Source: Planctomycetota bacterium
Lineage (GTDB): Bacteria; Planctomycetota; Planctomycetia; Gemmatales; Gemmataceae
Length of the DNA stretch: 64,000 nt
Assembly (NCBI GenBank): GCA_029777335.1
Contig: JAKOSN010000073.1
Coordinates: 24,195-88,194, forward strand
Direction: 5' to 3'
Of the stretch, positions 1 through 9,158 are shown in pieces (the first letter of the stretch is position 1; every line of letters begins with the position of its first letter). A program made the translations under genes and the position numbers. The notes under the pieces were generated by a model. The model had not been told where the DNA came from and searched no databases. It saw only the letters and a program-made list of their open reading frames with translations.

Positions 1-49
1 CCATCGGGAGCAAGCGGAGCACGGGTTCCCCTCCAGGGTCCACTCCAAC

Positions 50-1054
50 TTACCGCGCCGTTTCTTCCGCATTCCAACTTTGCAGAATCTTCACGTAGTT
101 GGCTCGTTCGTAGGCGTGCGGATTGCCGCACCGGAGCAGGCTCATGTTGCCCTGCATCTGGTGGAGCGATTCATACTCATGCTCCTCCAACCACTGGGCC
201 AGTTCAGTGCGCAGACGTACGAGCAGTTCCGGGCCGTGCTGCAACAGAGCGGCGACCATCTGCACTCCCTGCGCCCCCGCCATCACCGCCTTGATTACGT
301 CCTGCACAGAGTGCACTCCCCCCGTTGCCGCCAGGGAGCCGCGCACCCGCCCCGAGAGAATCGCCAGCCAGCGCAGCCGGAGCAACAATTCCGCAGGGCT
401 GGAGAGATTCACCCGCACCACTTCCAGTTGTTCAACGTCGATGTCCGGTTGATAGAAGCGATTGAACAGGACAAAGGCGTCACACCCCAGCGCGTCCAGT
501 TTGGAGACAAAATTGGCGATCGAGGAATAGAACGGGGACAGCTTGACCGCCAGGGGAATGCGAATCGCCTCCTTGACACGCTTGACCACCCGCAGACTGC
601 GTTGCTCGATCATCTCGCCCGTTTCTGCAAGATCGGTGGCGAGGTCGTAGAGATTCAGTTCCAATCCATCGGCGCCGGCCTGCTCGATGTAGCGGGCATA
701 GGTCAGCCAGCCACCCTCCGTGGTGCCGTTGAGGGATGCAATCACAGGGATACTGACTGCCGCTTTCAGGCGATAAATCTGATCGAGATACTCCTCGGGA
801 CCCAGACGAAAATCGGCCGGGCGTGGGAGATAACTGAGCGCTTCGTTGAACGATTCATCGGCGGTTTCCAGCGCGCGGTAGTGGGCCAGTTCCTCGCTGA
901 CAATCTGTTCCTCGAAGAGCGAGCGCATAATGATCATCGGCGCTCCGGCATCTTCAAGCCGACGAACCATGTCCAGGTCATCCGCGAGTGGCGAGGCACC
1001 AGGGATGAGCGGGTGGGCCAGTTTGAAACCCATGTAGTTGGTGCTGAGATTCAT
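50..1054 (-). CDS. Dihydroorotate dehydrogenase-like FMN protein
   Basis: 334-residue TIM-barrel protein of the dihydroorotate dehydrogenase family. Seen: an N-terminal GASPLADD segment, a central NLNGTTEGG-like phosphate/substrate loop (IASLNGTTEGGW), ELNLYDL, a KLSPF lysine strand and a C-terminal ATGGVHS/GAQGVQM flavin-phosphate site. Its ATG overlaps the stop of the upstream pyruvate:ferredoxin oxidoreductase by four bases (ATGA), so the two are almost certainly co-translated. Known: family members oxidise dihydro-compounds using FMN, and this subgroup is often found beside PFOR rather than among pyrimidine genes. Inferred: a redox role linked to the PFOR, not necessarily pyrimidine synthesis. 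The exact substrate is unknown. Confidence 0.85.
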   Translation of the reverse strand: MNLSTNYMGFKLAHPLIPGASPLADDLDMVRRLEDAGAPMIIMRSLFEEQIVSEELAHYRALETADESFNEALSYLPRPADFRLGPEEYLDQIYRLKAAVSIPVIASLNGTTEGGWLTYARYIEQAGADGLELNLYDLATDLAETGEMIEQRSLRVVKRVKEAIRIPLAVKLSPFYSSIANFVSKLDALGCDAFVLFNRFYQPDIDVEQLEVVRVNLSSPAELLLRLRWLAILSGRVRGSLAATGGVHSVQDVIKAVMAGAQGVQMVAALLQHGPELLVRLRTELAQWLEEHEYESLHQMQGNMSLLRCGNPHAYERANYVKILQSWNAEETAR

Positions 1055-4000
1055 GGCGTGGCTCCTTCCTGCGTGGTCGCAGAGGTTGGGCGCGAGGCGG
1101 CGCCATCAGAATGCGGAAGGGTGATGTGCGAGAGTTGTTCATAGAGAGCCACCCGACGAGTCGAGTGCTCCCGAGCGGCCGCCGCCAGCCAGCGGAAGCG
1201 GGCAGGATCGATATTTTCAACCATGCGGAAACGCGTTTCATTGCGCATGTAGTCGGCCACCGTGGCGCGCCCGGGAGCGAGGTCGATGATCAACGGCGGC
1301 TCTCCTCGGGCCGTCCGGCGTGGGTCGTAGCGGTATAACGGCCAGATCCCGGAGTTGACCGCCAGTTTTTGTTGCTCCGCCCCAAAGCGGAGATCATAGC
1401 CGTGAGCAATGCAGTGACTGTACGCGATGATCAGCGACGGGCCGTCGTAGCTGGCCGCCTCCTGGAAGACCTGCACGGTATGGCTGTCCTTGGCCCCAAA
1501 CGCAACGGAGGCCACATAGACGTGCCCATAGCTCATTGCGATCAACCCCAGATCCTTTTTGTGGACCGCCTTCCCTGCCGAGGCAAACTTGGCCGCCGCC
1601 CCCAGGGGAGTGCTCTTGGACGCTTGCCCCCCCGTATTGGAGTACACCTCCGTATCGAGCACCAGGATATTCACCTTGTGCGTCATCGAGATCACATGAT
1701 CGAGCCCACCAAACCCGATGTCGTAGGCCCAGCCGTCGCCGCCCAGCAACCAGACACTCTTCTCGACCAGGTAATCTGCCAACAGAAGCAGTCGGGCCGC
1801 CTCGGGAGTTTGGACCCCGGCCAGTTTCTGCCGCAACAGCGCCACACGCTGTCGTTGCTGAGTCACCTCTGTCTCGGTATGTTGCGAGGCGGTCAGGATT
1901 TCATCCGCAAGCGTGTCGCCGATCTGCCCACCGAGTTGTTTCACCAGCGCGCCTGCCTGATCACGCAGAAAATTCAGGCTCAACCGCATGCCCAGCCCGA
2001 ACTCGGCGTTGTCCTCAAAGAGCGAGTTGGACCACGCCGGGCCACGCCCTTCCTTGTTGACGGTGTACGGCGTGGTGGGAAGATTGCCGCCATAGATCGA
2101 CGAGCACCCCGTGGCATTGGCGATCAACAGCCGATCTCCAAGCAACTGGGTTAACAGCTTGACGTAAGGCGTCTCCCCACACCCCGCACACGCCCCGGAA
2201 TACTCGAACAGCGGGAGCAGAAACTGCGAGGTTTTCACATCGACATGTTGCAGCCGATCACGTGGGGGATCGGGGATATCGAGGAAGAACTCGTAATTCT
2301 TCTTCTCCGCTGGCAACACAGGCAGCAGAGCAGACATGTTGATCGCCTTGTGCCTGGGATTGCTCTTGTCCTTGGCCGGGCAAACCATGACACAGAGGTT
2401 GCACCCCGTGCAATCCTGCGGCGCCACCTGAATGGTGTACTTCCATCCCTTGAAGTCCGTCGCCCGGTAATCGTTCGACTGGAACCCCTCCGGAGCGCCC
2501 TGCAAATGCTGCGGTTCGTACACCTTGGCGCGAATGGCGGCGTGGGGACAGACCATGGCGCACTTGTTGCACTGAATGCACACCCTGGGATCCCACAGGG
2601 GAACCTCCTCGGCGATGGTGCGCTTCTCCCACCTGGTGGTCGCCGTCGGCCAGGTTCCATCGACAGTGAAGGCCGACACGGGGAGCAGATCGCCCTTCCC
2701 CTCCATCATCACCGCGGTCACGCGCTTGACAAAATCTGGAGCCGCGTCGGGCACGGGAGCAGGCCGGGTATAGCTCGCTGTCACCTTCGCCGGCACCGGA
2801 ACCTCATACAGGTGTGCCAGCGTGTGATCGACCGCGGCGAAGTTGCGCCGAACGACCTCTTCCCCCTTGCGCCCGTAGCTCTTCTCGATCGATTTCTTGA
2901 TCTGGGCGATTGCCTCCTCGCGGGGGAGCACTCCCGAGACCGCGAAGAAACACGTCTGCATGATGGTGTTGATACGCCCGCCCATCCCGGTATCACGGGC
3001 CACGCTCAGCGCATCAATCACATAAAAACGCACGTTCCGGGCCAGAATCGTCTCCTGCACCTCGCGCGGGAGATGGTCCCACACCGTCTCCGCCGCGTAG
3101 GGGCTATTGAGCAGGAACACGCCCCCGGGGCGGACATACTGGAGCACATCGACCTTGTCCAGGAACTGAAATTGATGACAGGCGACAAAGTTGGCCTGGC
3201 GAATCAAATACGCCGAGCGAATGGGGCGTGGGCCAAAGCGGAGATGCGAGATCGTCATTGCCCCTGATTTCTTGGAATCGTAGACAAAGTAGCCCTGGGC
3301 GTAGTTGTCTGTTTCCTCCCCGATAATCTTGATTGAATTCTTGTTCGCTCCCACCGTCCCATCGGCGCCCAACCCAATGAACACGGCCCGCTTGACATCG
3401 TCGGCCTCGATGTCCAGTTCTTGATCATAAGGCAGTGACAGGTGGGTGACATCATCGACGATGCCAACCGTGAAGTGTTTGCGCGGCTGGGGTTTGGTCA
3501 ACTCCGCGAACACGGCCATGATCATCGCCGGAGTGAATTCCTTGGACGACAGGCCGTAGCGCCCGCCGATCACCCGGGGGACACGAGCCAACCGTGTCAG
3601 TCCCGCCTCGCTCCCCTCCTGGAGCGCGAGAACCACATCCTGGTAAAGAGGCTCCCCGACCGCGCCCGGTTCCTTCGTCCGATCCAGAACGGCAATGCTG
3701 GTTGTGGTCGCCGGGAGAGCGGCCAGGAAGTCCTTCACGGAGAATGGCCGATAAAGCCGCACTGCCAGCACTCCAACCTTTTCTCCCTTGCTCCGAAGGT
3801 AATCGACCGTTTCACAGGCTGTTTCAACCCCCGACCCCATCAAGATCAGCACGCGTTCGGCCTGGGGATCGCCATGATAATCGAAAAGGTGATACTGTCG
3901 GCCGGTGCGACGGGCAAACCGATCCATTACCTCCTGAACCACTCCCGGGGTCGCCAAATGGAACGGATTGCACGCCTCGCGCGCCTGAAAGAAGGTATCC

Positions 4001-4668
4001 GGGTTCTGGGCAGTCCCACGCAGAACCGGGCGATCGGGAGTCAACGCACGCTGGCGATGCGCGGCGACGGCGGCTTCGTTCATCATGAAACGCAGATCGT
4101 CGTCGCTGAGCGGGTGGATTTTCGCCACCTCGTGCGAGGTCCGAAACCCATCGAAAAAGTGCAGGAAGGGGACGCGGGTCTGAAAGGTCGCCACCTGGGC
4201 GATACAGGCGAAGTCATGCGCCTCCTGGACCGAGGCGGAGTTGAGCAGCGCGAATCCGGTCTGTCGGCAGGCCATCACATCGGAATGATCCCCGAAGATC
4301 GACAGGGCATGGGTGGCCACGGTGCGAGCCGCCACGTGCATGCAGAATGCGGTCAATTCGCCGGCGATCTTGTACATGTTGGGGATCATCAGAAGCAGCC
4401 CCTGCGACGCGGTAAAGGTCGTCACCAGGCTGCCGGCCTGCAAGGCACCGTGGACCGCCCCAATCGCCCCGGCCTCCGACTGCATTTCCGTCACGCTGGG
4501 CACCATCCCCCAGATATTGTGGCGCTTGTGCGCCGACCACTCATCGCACCATTCTCCCATCGGCGAGGAGGGCGTGATGGGATAGATGACAATCACCTCG
4601 TTGGTCCGGTGCGCCACCGAGGCAACCGCCTCATTGGCGTCCAGCGTGAGCATGGCGTTGTCGCTCAT
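1051..4668 (-). CDS. nifJ: Pyruvate:ferredoxin (flavodoxin) oxidoreductase
   Basis: Single-chain PFOR of about 1205 residues, the usual length for the fused enzyme. It would convert pyruvate plus CoA to acetyl-CoA, CO2 and reduced ferredoxin/flavodoxin. Seen in order: N-terminal pyruvate-binding domain with YPITPSSPMGEW, transketolase-like domain II, the gamma-like domain (GLGADGTVGANKNSIK), two 4Fe-4S motifs (CIQCNKCAMVCP and CTGCNLCVMVCP), the proximal cluster motif ACAGCGETPY, and the thiamine-diphosphate motif GGDGWAYDIG with later YSNTGGQASKS. I prefer the ATG at 4668 because GGAG lies 9 bases upstream of it; an in-frame ATG at 4692 has only a weak site. The downstream neighbour overlaps by 4 bases. 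It implies low-potential electron metabolism in this organism. Confidence 0.95.
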   Translation of the reverse strand: MSDNAMLTLDANEAVASVAHRTNEVIVIYPITPSSPMGEWCDEWSAHKRHNIWGMVPSVTEMQSEAGAIGAVHGALQAGSLVTTFTASQGLLLMIPNMYKIAGELTAFCMHVAARTVATHALSIFGDHSDVMACRQTGFALLNSASVQEAHDFACIAQVATFQTRVPFLHFFDGFRTSHEVAKIHPLSDDDLRFMMNEAAVAAHRQRALTPDRPVLRGTAQNPDTFFQAREACNPFHLATPGVVQEVMDRFARRTGRQYHLFDYHGDPQAERVLILMGSGVETACETVDYLRSKGEKVGVLAVRLYRPFSVKDFLAALPATTTSIAVLDRTKEPGAVGEPLYQDVVLALQEGSEAGLTRLARVPRVIGGRYGLSSKEFTPAMIMAVFAELTKPQPRKHFTVGIVDDVTHLSLPYDQELDIEADDVKRAVFIGLGADGTVGANKNSIKIIGEETDNYAQGYFVYDSKKSGAMTISHLRFGPRPIRSAYLIRQANFVACHQFQFLDKVDVLQYVRPGGVFLLNSPYAAETVWDHLPREVQETILARNVRFYVIDALSVARDTGMGGRINTIMQTCFFAVSGVLPREEAIAQIKKSIEKSYGRKGEEVVRRNFAAVDHTLAHLYEVPVPAKVTASYTRPAPVPDAAPDFVKRVTAVMMEGKGDLLPVSAFTVDGTWPTATTRWEKRTIAEEVPLWDPRVCIQCNKCAMVCPHAAIRAKVYEPQHLQGAPEGFQSNDYRATDFKGWKYTIQVAPQDCTGCNLCVMVCPAKDKSNPRHKAINMSALLPVLPAEKKNYEFFLDIPDPPRDRLQHVDVKTSQFLLPLFEYSGACAGCGETPYVKLLTQLLGDRLLIANATGCSSIYGGNLPTTPYTVNKEGRGPAWSNSLFEDNAEFGLGMRLSLNFLRDQAGALVKQLGGQIGDTLADEILTASQHTETEVTQQRQRVALLRQKLAGVQTPEAARLLLLADYLVEKSVWLLGGDGWAYDIGFGGLDHVISMTHKVNILVLDTEVYSNTGGQASKSTPLGAAAKFASAGKAVHKKDLGLIAMSYGHVYVASVAFGAKDSHTVQVFQEAASYDGPSLIIAYSHCIAHGYDLRFGAEQQKLAVNSGIWPLYRYDPRRTARGEPPLIIDLAPGRATVADYMRNETRFRMVENIDPARFRWLAAAAREHSTRRVALYEQLSHITLPHSDGAASRPTSATTQEGATP

Positions 4669-4862
4669 TGGATCATTCTCCGGAAAGGACATCGCCCTGT
4701 CAGTGAACGGATGGCACTGACACTGCGATGCACGGCGAGCTTCTTTCCGTTGTTTTATGACCCCGCGCAGCGTTTACTACCCGCATGCTGCCCCGGGAAG
4801 CTGGCTTGGGGGATATCCCCGACAGGAACTTTCAGAGTTCAAACCCGCGCGAACCGGGCCTC

Positions 4863-5546
4863 TTAAGCCTTGATCCCCACCACGATTTCCACCGGCACCC
4901 ACATCATCTTGCGTTCAGCGCTGGCGATGCGCCACCCTGCCTCTTCCATGGAGCGCTGCACAAAAATAGGCCGGCAATCCACAAGATTGGGAAAATGCTC
5001 ATGACTCCATTCGTACAAATGCAGCACTACCCCTTCCCCTCCCTCCTTGGAGACCGCCACCACGCCAAGCCTCCCTCCGGACCGCAGGACGCGCTTGCAC
5101 TCGGCCAGAACTCGGGGAATCTCCGGAGTGTCGAAGAGTTCAAGGGTGAAACTCATGAAGACCGCGTCGAGCGAACCCTCCGCGTAGGGCAAGTGAAGCG
5201 CGTCGCCGCACACGAGTTCCACGCGCTCAGCCACCGCTGCCGCCCTGAGTTTCTCCTCGGCCACCTGTCGCATTCCTTCGGAAAGATCGATTCCAAACAC
5301 CTTCCCCGCTGGCCCGACCGCCCTGGCCAGTTCGACCAGACAGCCACCGGTGCCGTAGCCCACTTCCAGGACCTTTTCTCCCGGTTGGACGGCGAGCACC
5401 TGCAACCCGCGTTCGCGCATGGGGTGTTCGCTCGCCTCGGCCAGCATGTCGTAATAGCGGCTGATCTTGTTGTAGAACTTGCGGGTTTGTTCCTTGGTGG
5501 TGAAAACCCGCTGCACTTCGGAAGTAGCGTCGTTCGGGGTGTTCAT
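4863..5546 (-). CDS. Class I SAM-dependent methyltransferase
   Basis: 227 residues with the UbiE/class I methyltransferase fold. Motif I is LEVGYGTGG (Tyr replaces the common Gly/Ala), the acidic strand-2 residue is in FGIDLSEGM, motif II is CGDALHLPYAEGSLDAVF and the post-II strand is LRSGGRLGVV. The N-terminal KFYNKISRYYDML resembles the YxxxA.RYD leader of UbiE-type enzymes. The substrate cannot be read from the sequence; a lipid or quinone is possible. It is divergent from the nucleoside hydrolase gene at 5713, with about 165 bp between them to hold both promoters. Confidence 0.85.
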   Translation of the reverse strand: MNTPNDATSEVQRVFTTKEQTRKFYNKISRYYDMLAEASEHPMRERGLQVLAVQPGEKVLEVGYGTGGCLVELARAVGPAGKVFGIDLSEGMRQVAEEKLRAAAVAERVELVCGDALHLPYAEGSLDAVFMSFTLELFDTPEIPRVLAECKRVLRSGGRLGVVAVSKEGGEGVVLHLYEWSHEHFPNLVDCRPIFVQRSMEEAGWRIASAERKMMWVPVEIVVGIKA

Positions 5547-5712
5547 GGTTGCTCCTCATTACAAGGTTAGTTGTTGCCTGGTTCTACCTGACAGACCACG
5601 CGCTGACAACTGTTTGCCATCAAGGATTCTCGATTGCTTTTCACTTGCATCGGTGCGTCATCCCGGTTCTGTTAAGACACGGCAACAAGGGCGTCTTCTG
5701 CGAGTCTGCATC

Positions 5713-7674
5713 ATGTACCGCCTCTTCCTGGCCTTCGCCTTCCTGTGGCTTGTCCCGACCGCGGCAACCCTGGCCGCAGAGAAGGCACGGCTTCCGCTTC
5801 TTCTGGACACCGACATTGGCACCGACGTGGACGATGCCTTTGCACTGGCGCTGATCCTGGCGAGTCCCGAACTCGATTTGCAGGGAGTTACCACCGTCGG
5901 CAGCCAGGCCGAGGATCGCGCCTGGCTCGTTTGTCGCTTCCTTACCCAGGTTGGGCGGACCGACATCCCCGTGGCGTTTGGTCGGCCCCCACAACCACAC
6001 TCGGCGATTGAGGGTCAGATCCAGTATCGTCGCCATCCTGCCGTGGTCTGGAATCGCACCAGCAAACCGCGCAAGGAGTCGGCAGTTGAATTGCTTTACC
6101 AGAAACTAAAGGCCCACCCAGGGCAGATCACTCTCCTCGCCCTCGGCCCGTTGACCAACATCGCTCGGTTACTCAAGGAGCACCCCGACGCCAAACCCTG
6201 GATCAAACGGCTGGTGTTGATGGGCGGCTCCGTTCATGTCGGGTACAACGGCAAGAAACCACCCGAACCGGAGTGGAACATCAAGCTCGACATCCCGGCT
6301 GCCCAGGCAGTGTTTCGATCTGGGGTTCCGCTCACCGTGGCCCCTCTGGATGCCACCGCCCAGGTTGCCTTGCAAGCCCCGCTGCGCGAGCGGCTCTTTG
6401 GTGCCCATACCATGCTCACCTACCAGGTCCAGTCTCTCTACGAGTTATGGGACAAAGAAACTCCTATTCTCTTCGATCCGGTGGCCGTTGCGCTTGCCAT
6501 CGACGAGCCATTCTGCAAGATGGATTCGCTCTGCCTTGAAGTTGATGACAAAGGGATGACACGCCTCAGCTCAGGCAAACCTCAGGCACGCGTTGCCACC
6601 GCCATCCGTGCCGAGGCATTCCTCAAATGGTATGTCGAGCGTGTCCGCGCCGTTGGCCGCGAGGCTCTGCCCAGGCCTCCGCTCAACCGTTCACACCTGG
6701 TCGACCAGGGCGGATTCCCCAATCGAGTGCACACCTTCGAGGACTACGACACCGACATCGAGCGTCGCTGGTGGATGAGTGGCAAGCCAGAGAACAAGAA
6801 CGTTCCTCCAGGCGGGCGGCGGGCCTGTCGCGCTGTGCTTACTCAGGATTTCGACGATCGCATGGGAGACCGCGCGACGATGTACCGGGCGGTTATCTTC
6901 AATCCCGTTCCCGGACCTCCCATGGGGAAGAATACGCGCCTCAGTTTCCGCTATCGTCTGCACGGCACCCGACAGTTGCGCATCCAGTTGTATTCGCTGT
7001 CGAAGGGATATCATCGCTACCTCTCCCTCGATCAGTTGCCCACGGATCGCTGGGAGACGGCAACGGTGGACATGACCGCCATGCGCCGTCCGGATGGCAG
7101 CGGCGGGGCGCTGGCGGAGGATGAACGGATCGACGATATCCAGTTCTACATCGATCCCTGCGCTGAATTGCTGATCGACGACGTGATCCTCTACGATGCC
7201 GCTCTCCCCGGTGAAAAACGCCCGTTTCCGCAGCGCATCCTGTTCACCGGCTGGTTCGACACGGGTAAACAGGGACAGGAATGGCCCGGCGACTTCGAGA
7301 TCGTCCCACACGAGAAACCGCGCACCTGGAAGACAGCTCGTTCGGTGCTGAACAAGGAGAAAGACACGCCCTGGATTCGTCTGTCTCTGCGCGGGGACCG
7401 TCGACTCGCGCCCACAACCGAATTATTCTTCCGCTATCGGCTCACCGGCGCCGGTCCACTCCGAGTCGAACTCTTTCACAAGGCAACTGGATTCCGGCTG
7501 ACGCAGGTGCTGGAAAAGCCGACGACGGAAAAATGGGCGGAGTCGACGCTGTCGTTTCGCGCCCCGGACAAGAGCAAGGATCTCTCCGTGGATGAGATCC
7601 GCTTCCATCTACCCCGGGGCAGTCAGTTGTGGCTCGACGATGTCCTGCTTTACCAACCCGGGGAAAACAAGTGA
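5713..7674 (+). CDS. Exported nucleoside hydrolase with two C-terminal beta-sandwich-like repeats
   Basis: 653 residues. An N-terminal signal peptide (FLAFAFLWLVP to AAE) leads into an inosine-uridine nucleoside hydrolase domain (about residues 28-330) with the calcium/ribose signature DTDIGTDVDDA and the family's LGPLTNIARL and VLMGGSV segments. Residues about 370-500 and 510-650 look like two copies of one module: both contain RLSFRYRL/ELFFRYRLTG, a Trp-E-x-x-T strand, a DEIRFHL/DDIQFYI strand and a closing LLIDDVILY/LWLDDVLLY. Such modules are typical carbohydrate-binding or galactose-binding-like add-ons in planctomycetes. I chose the ATG at 5713 because it begins the signal peptide; an upstream in-frame extension reads through the divergent promoter. 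Confidence 0.85.
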   Translation: MYRLFLAFAFLWLVPTAATLAAEKARLPLLLDTDIGTDVDDAFALALILASPELDLQGVTTVGSQAEDRAWLVCRFLTQVGRTDIPVAFGRPPQPHSAIEGQIQYRRHPAVVWNRTSKPRKESAVELLYQKLKAHPGQITLLALGPLTNIARLLKEHPDAKPWIKRLVLMGGSVHVGYNGKKPPEPEWNIKLDIPAAQAVFRSGVPLTVAPLDATAQVALQAPLRERLFGAHTMLTYQVQSLYELWDKETPILFDPVAVALAIDEPFCKMDSLCLEVDDKGMTRLSSGKPQARVATAIRAEAFLKWYVERVRAVGREALPRPPLNRSHLVDQGGFPNRVHTFEDYDTDIERRWWMSGKPENKNVPPGGRRACRAVLTQDFDDRMGDRATMYRAVIFNPVPGPPMGKNTRLSFRYRLHGTRQLRIQLYSLSKGYHRYLSLDQLPTDRWETATVDMTAMRRPDGSGGALAEDERIDDIQFYIDPCAELLIDDVILYDAALPGEKRPFPQRILFTGWFDTGKQGQEWPGDFEIVPHEKPRTWKTARSVLNKEKDTPWIRLSLRGDRRLAPTTELFFRYRLTGAGPLRVELFHKATGFRLTQVLEKPTTEKWAESTLSFRAPDKSKDLSVDEIRFHLPRGSQLWLDDVLLYQPGENK

Positions 7675-7828
7675 GCACAGTTCGTGAGCCAGCCTCTTGC
7701 GATGCCCTGTCAACGCGGGTAGCATGGCACTCGTGGTGACAGACAAGCGAGCAACCCCCCTGCCCAGTTGCCTCCACGCCATGCACTCCCGCGAGTGTTC
7801 CCTCACCTGCCTCAAAGGGTACCCATCG

Positions 7829-9082
7829 ATGACACGCCGCTTCTTCGTTGCCCTGCTGTGCACGTTTGTCCTGCCTGCTCTGCTCCACGCCGAGAACTGG
7901 CCCGGCTGGCGCGGTCCGCGCGGGGACGGCACCTCGCAGGAATCCTCCTTCCCTCTGGTCTGGAACAACACTGAGAATGTGCGCTGGAAGACCCCCTTGC
8001 CCGGCAAGGGGCACTCCTCACCCGTTGTCTGGGGAAATCGACTCTTTGTCACCTGGTGCGTGGAGGATGAAGAACGCTGTGTGGTGGCCTGCCTCGATCG
8101 CACGGATGGCAAGATCCTGTGGGAACAAACGGTCTTCAAGGGACCGCTGCAGAAGAAGATCCACAATCTGAACAGCCACGCCTCCTCGACACCGGCGACC
8201 GATGGCAAGCATGTGTGGGTGAGTTTTCTGCAATACCCCAACATGATCGTGGTTTGCTACGACTTTGCCGGGAAGGAAATCTGGCGGCATTCTCCGGGCA
8301 AACTTCTTTCGCGCCACGGCTTCTGCAGTCCGCCCATCCTCTACAAGGACCTGGTGATCCTCAACGGCGATCAGGATGCGCTCGCCTACCTGGTGGCGCT
8401 GGAAAAGGAGACCGGCAAGGAACGCTGGCGCACCGATCGGCCCAACCGCACCCGCTCCTACTGCCCCCCGTTGATTGTCGACGCCGGAGGCAAGACCCAG
8501 ATGGTGCTGAGCGGAAGCAAGTGCGTTGCCAGCTACAATCCCGACGATGGCAAGCAAAACTGGATCATCCAGGGGCCGACCGAGCAGTATGTGGCCAGCC
8601 TGGTTTATGGCGACGGACTCTTCTTTCTGACGACTGGTTTCCCCGAATATCACCTGATGGCGATCCGCCCTGATGGCAGCGGTGACATCACCAAAACCCA
8701 TGTCGTCTGGCACAAGAAGAAACTGCTGCCTAAGGAAGCCTCCTACGTGCCTTCCCCGATCGCGGATGGCAAGTATTTCTTCGTGGTTTCCGACCAGGGA
8801 TTCGCCAGCTGCTTTGAGGCGAAAACAGGCAAACGGGAGTGGTTCGAGAGACTGGGCCGACATCACAGCGCCTCGCCAGTATCGGCGAACGGCTATCTCT
8901 ACTTCCCCTCCGACGAGGGGGATACGTATGTGCTCAAGGCCGGGCCGAAGTTCGAGGTGGTGCACAGGAATCCCCTGCACGAGGAGATCTATGCCTCGCC
9001 GGCTCTGTCCGACGGCGACATCTTCCTCCGCACATCTCAACATCTTTATTGCATCAGCACGGCGAAGAAAGCGAAGAAGTAG
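7829..9082 (+). CDS. Exported PQQ-type beta-propeller protein
   Basis: 417 residues: signal peptide (FFVALLCTFVLPALLHA) and then repeated propeller blades. ENWPGWRGPRGDGTS at the mature N-terminus is a hallmark of planctomycete and verrucomicrobial PQQ-like repeat proteins, followed by VRWKTPLPGKGHSSPVVWGNRL and repeated ALDRxTGKxxWE-like blade endings (DRTDGKILWE, EKETGKERWR). Although BamB-like, these proteins usually have no proven enzymatic role and may be scaffolds. Start chosen at 7829 because AAGGGT lies 8 bases upstream and the signal peptide follows. 76 bp separate it from the Gfo/Idh gene, likely in the same transcript. Confidence 0.85.
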   Translation: MTRRFFVALLCTFVLPALLHAENWPGWRGPRGDGTSQESSFPLVWNNTENVRWKTPLPGKGHSSPVVWGNRLFVTWCVEDEERCVVACLDRTDGKILWEQTVFKGPLQKKIHNLNSHASSTPATDGKHVWVSFLQYPNMIVVCYDFAGKEIWRHSPGKLLSRHGFCSPPILYKDLVILNGDQDALAYLVALEKETGKERWRTDRPNRTRSYCPPLIVDAGGKTQMVLSGSKCVASYNPDDGKQNWIIQGPTEQYVASLVYGDGLFFLTTGFPEYHLMAIRPDGSGDITKTHVVWHKKKLLPKEASYVPSPIADGKYFFVVSDQGFASCFEAKTGKREWFERLGRHHSASPVSANGYLYFPSDEGDTYVLKAGPKFEVVHRNPLHEEIYASPALSDGDIFLRTSQHLYCISTAKKAKK

Positions 9083-9158
9083 TTGCGGTGCGCCGCAGAC
9101 GGCTTTAGACTGCCAACTTGACGGTAGCGCGGTTCCACACTCACAAGGAGTTGACCTC

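Noticed and set aside
3442..4866. Long open frame antisense to the PFOR gene
   Set aside because: High-GC codon usage of the PFOR gene leaves the opposite strand open; the product has no recognisable motif.
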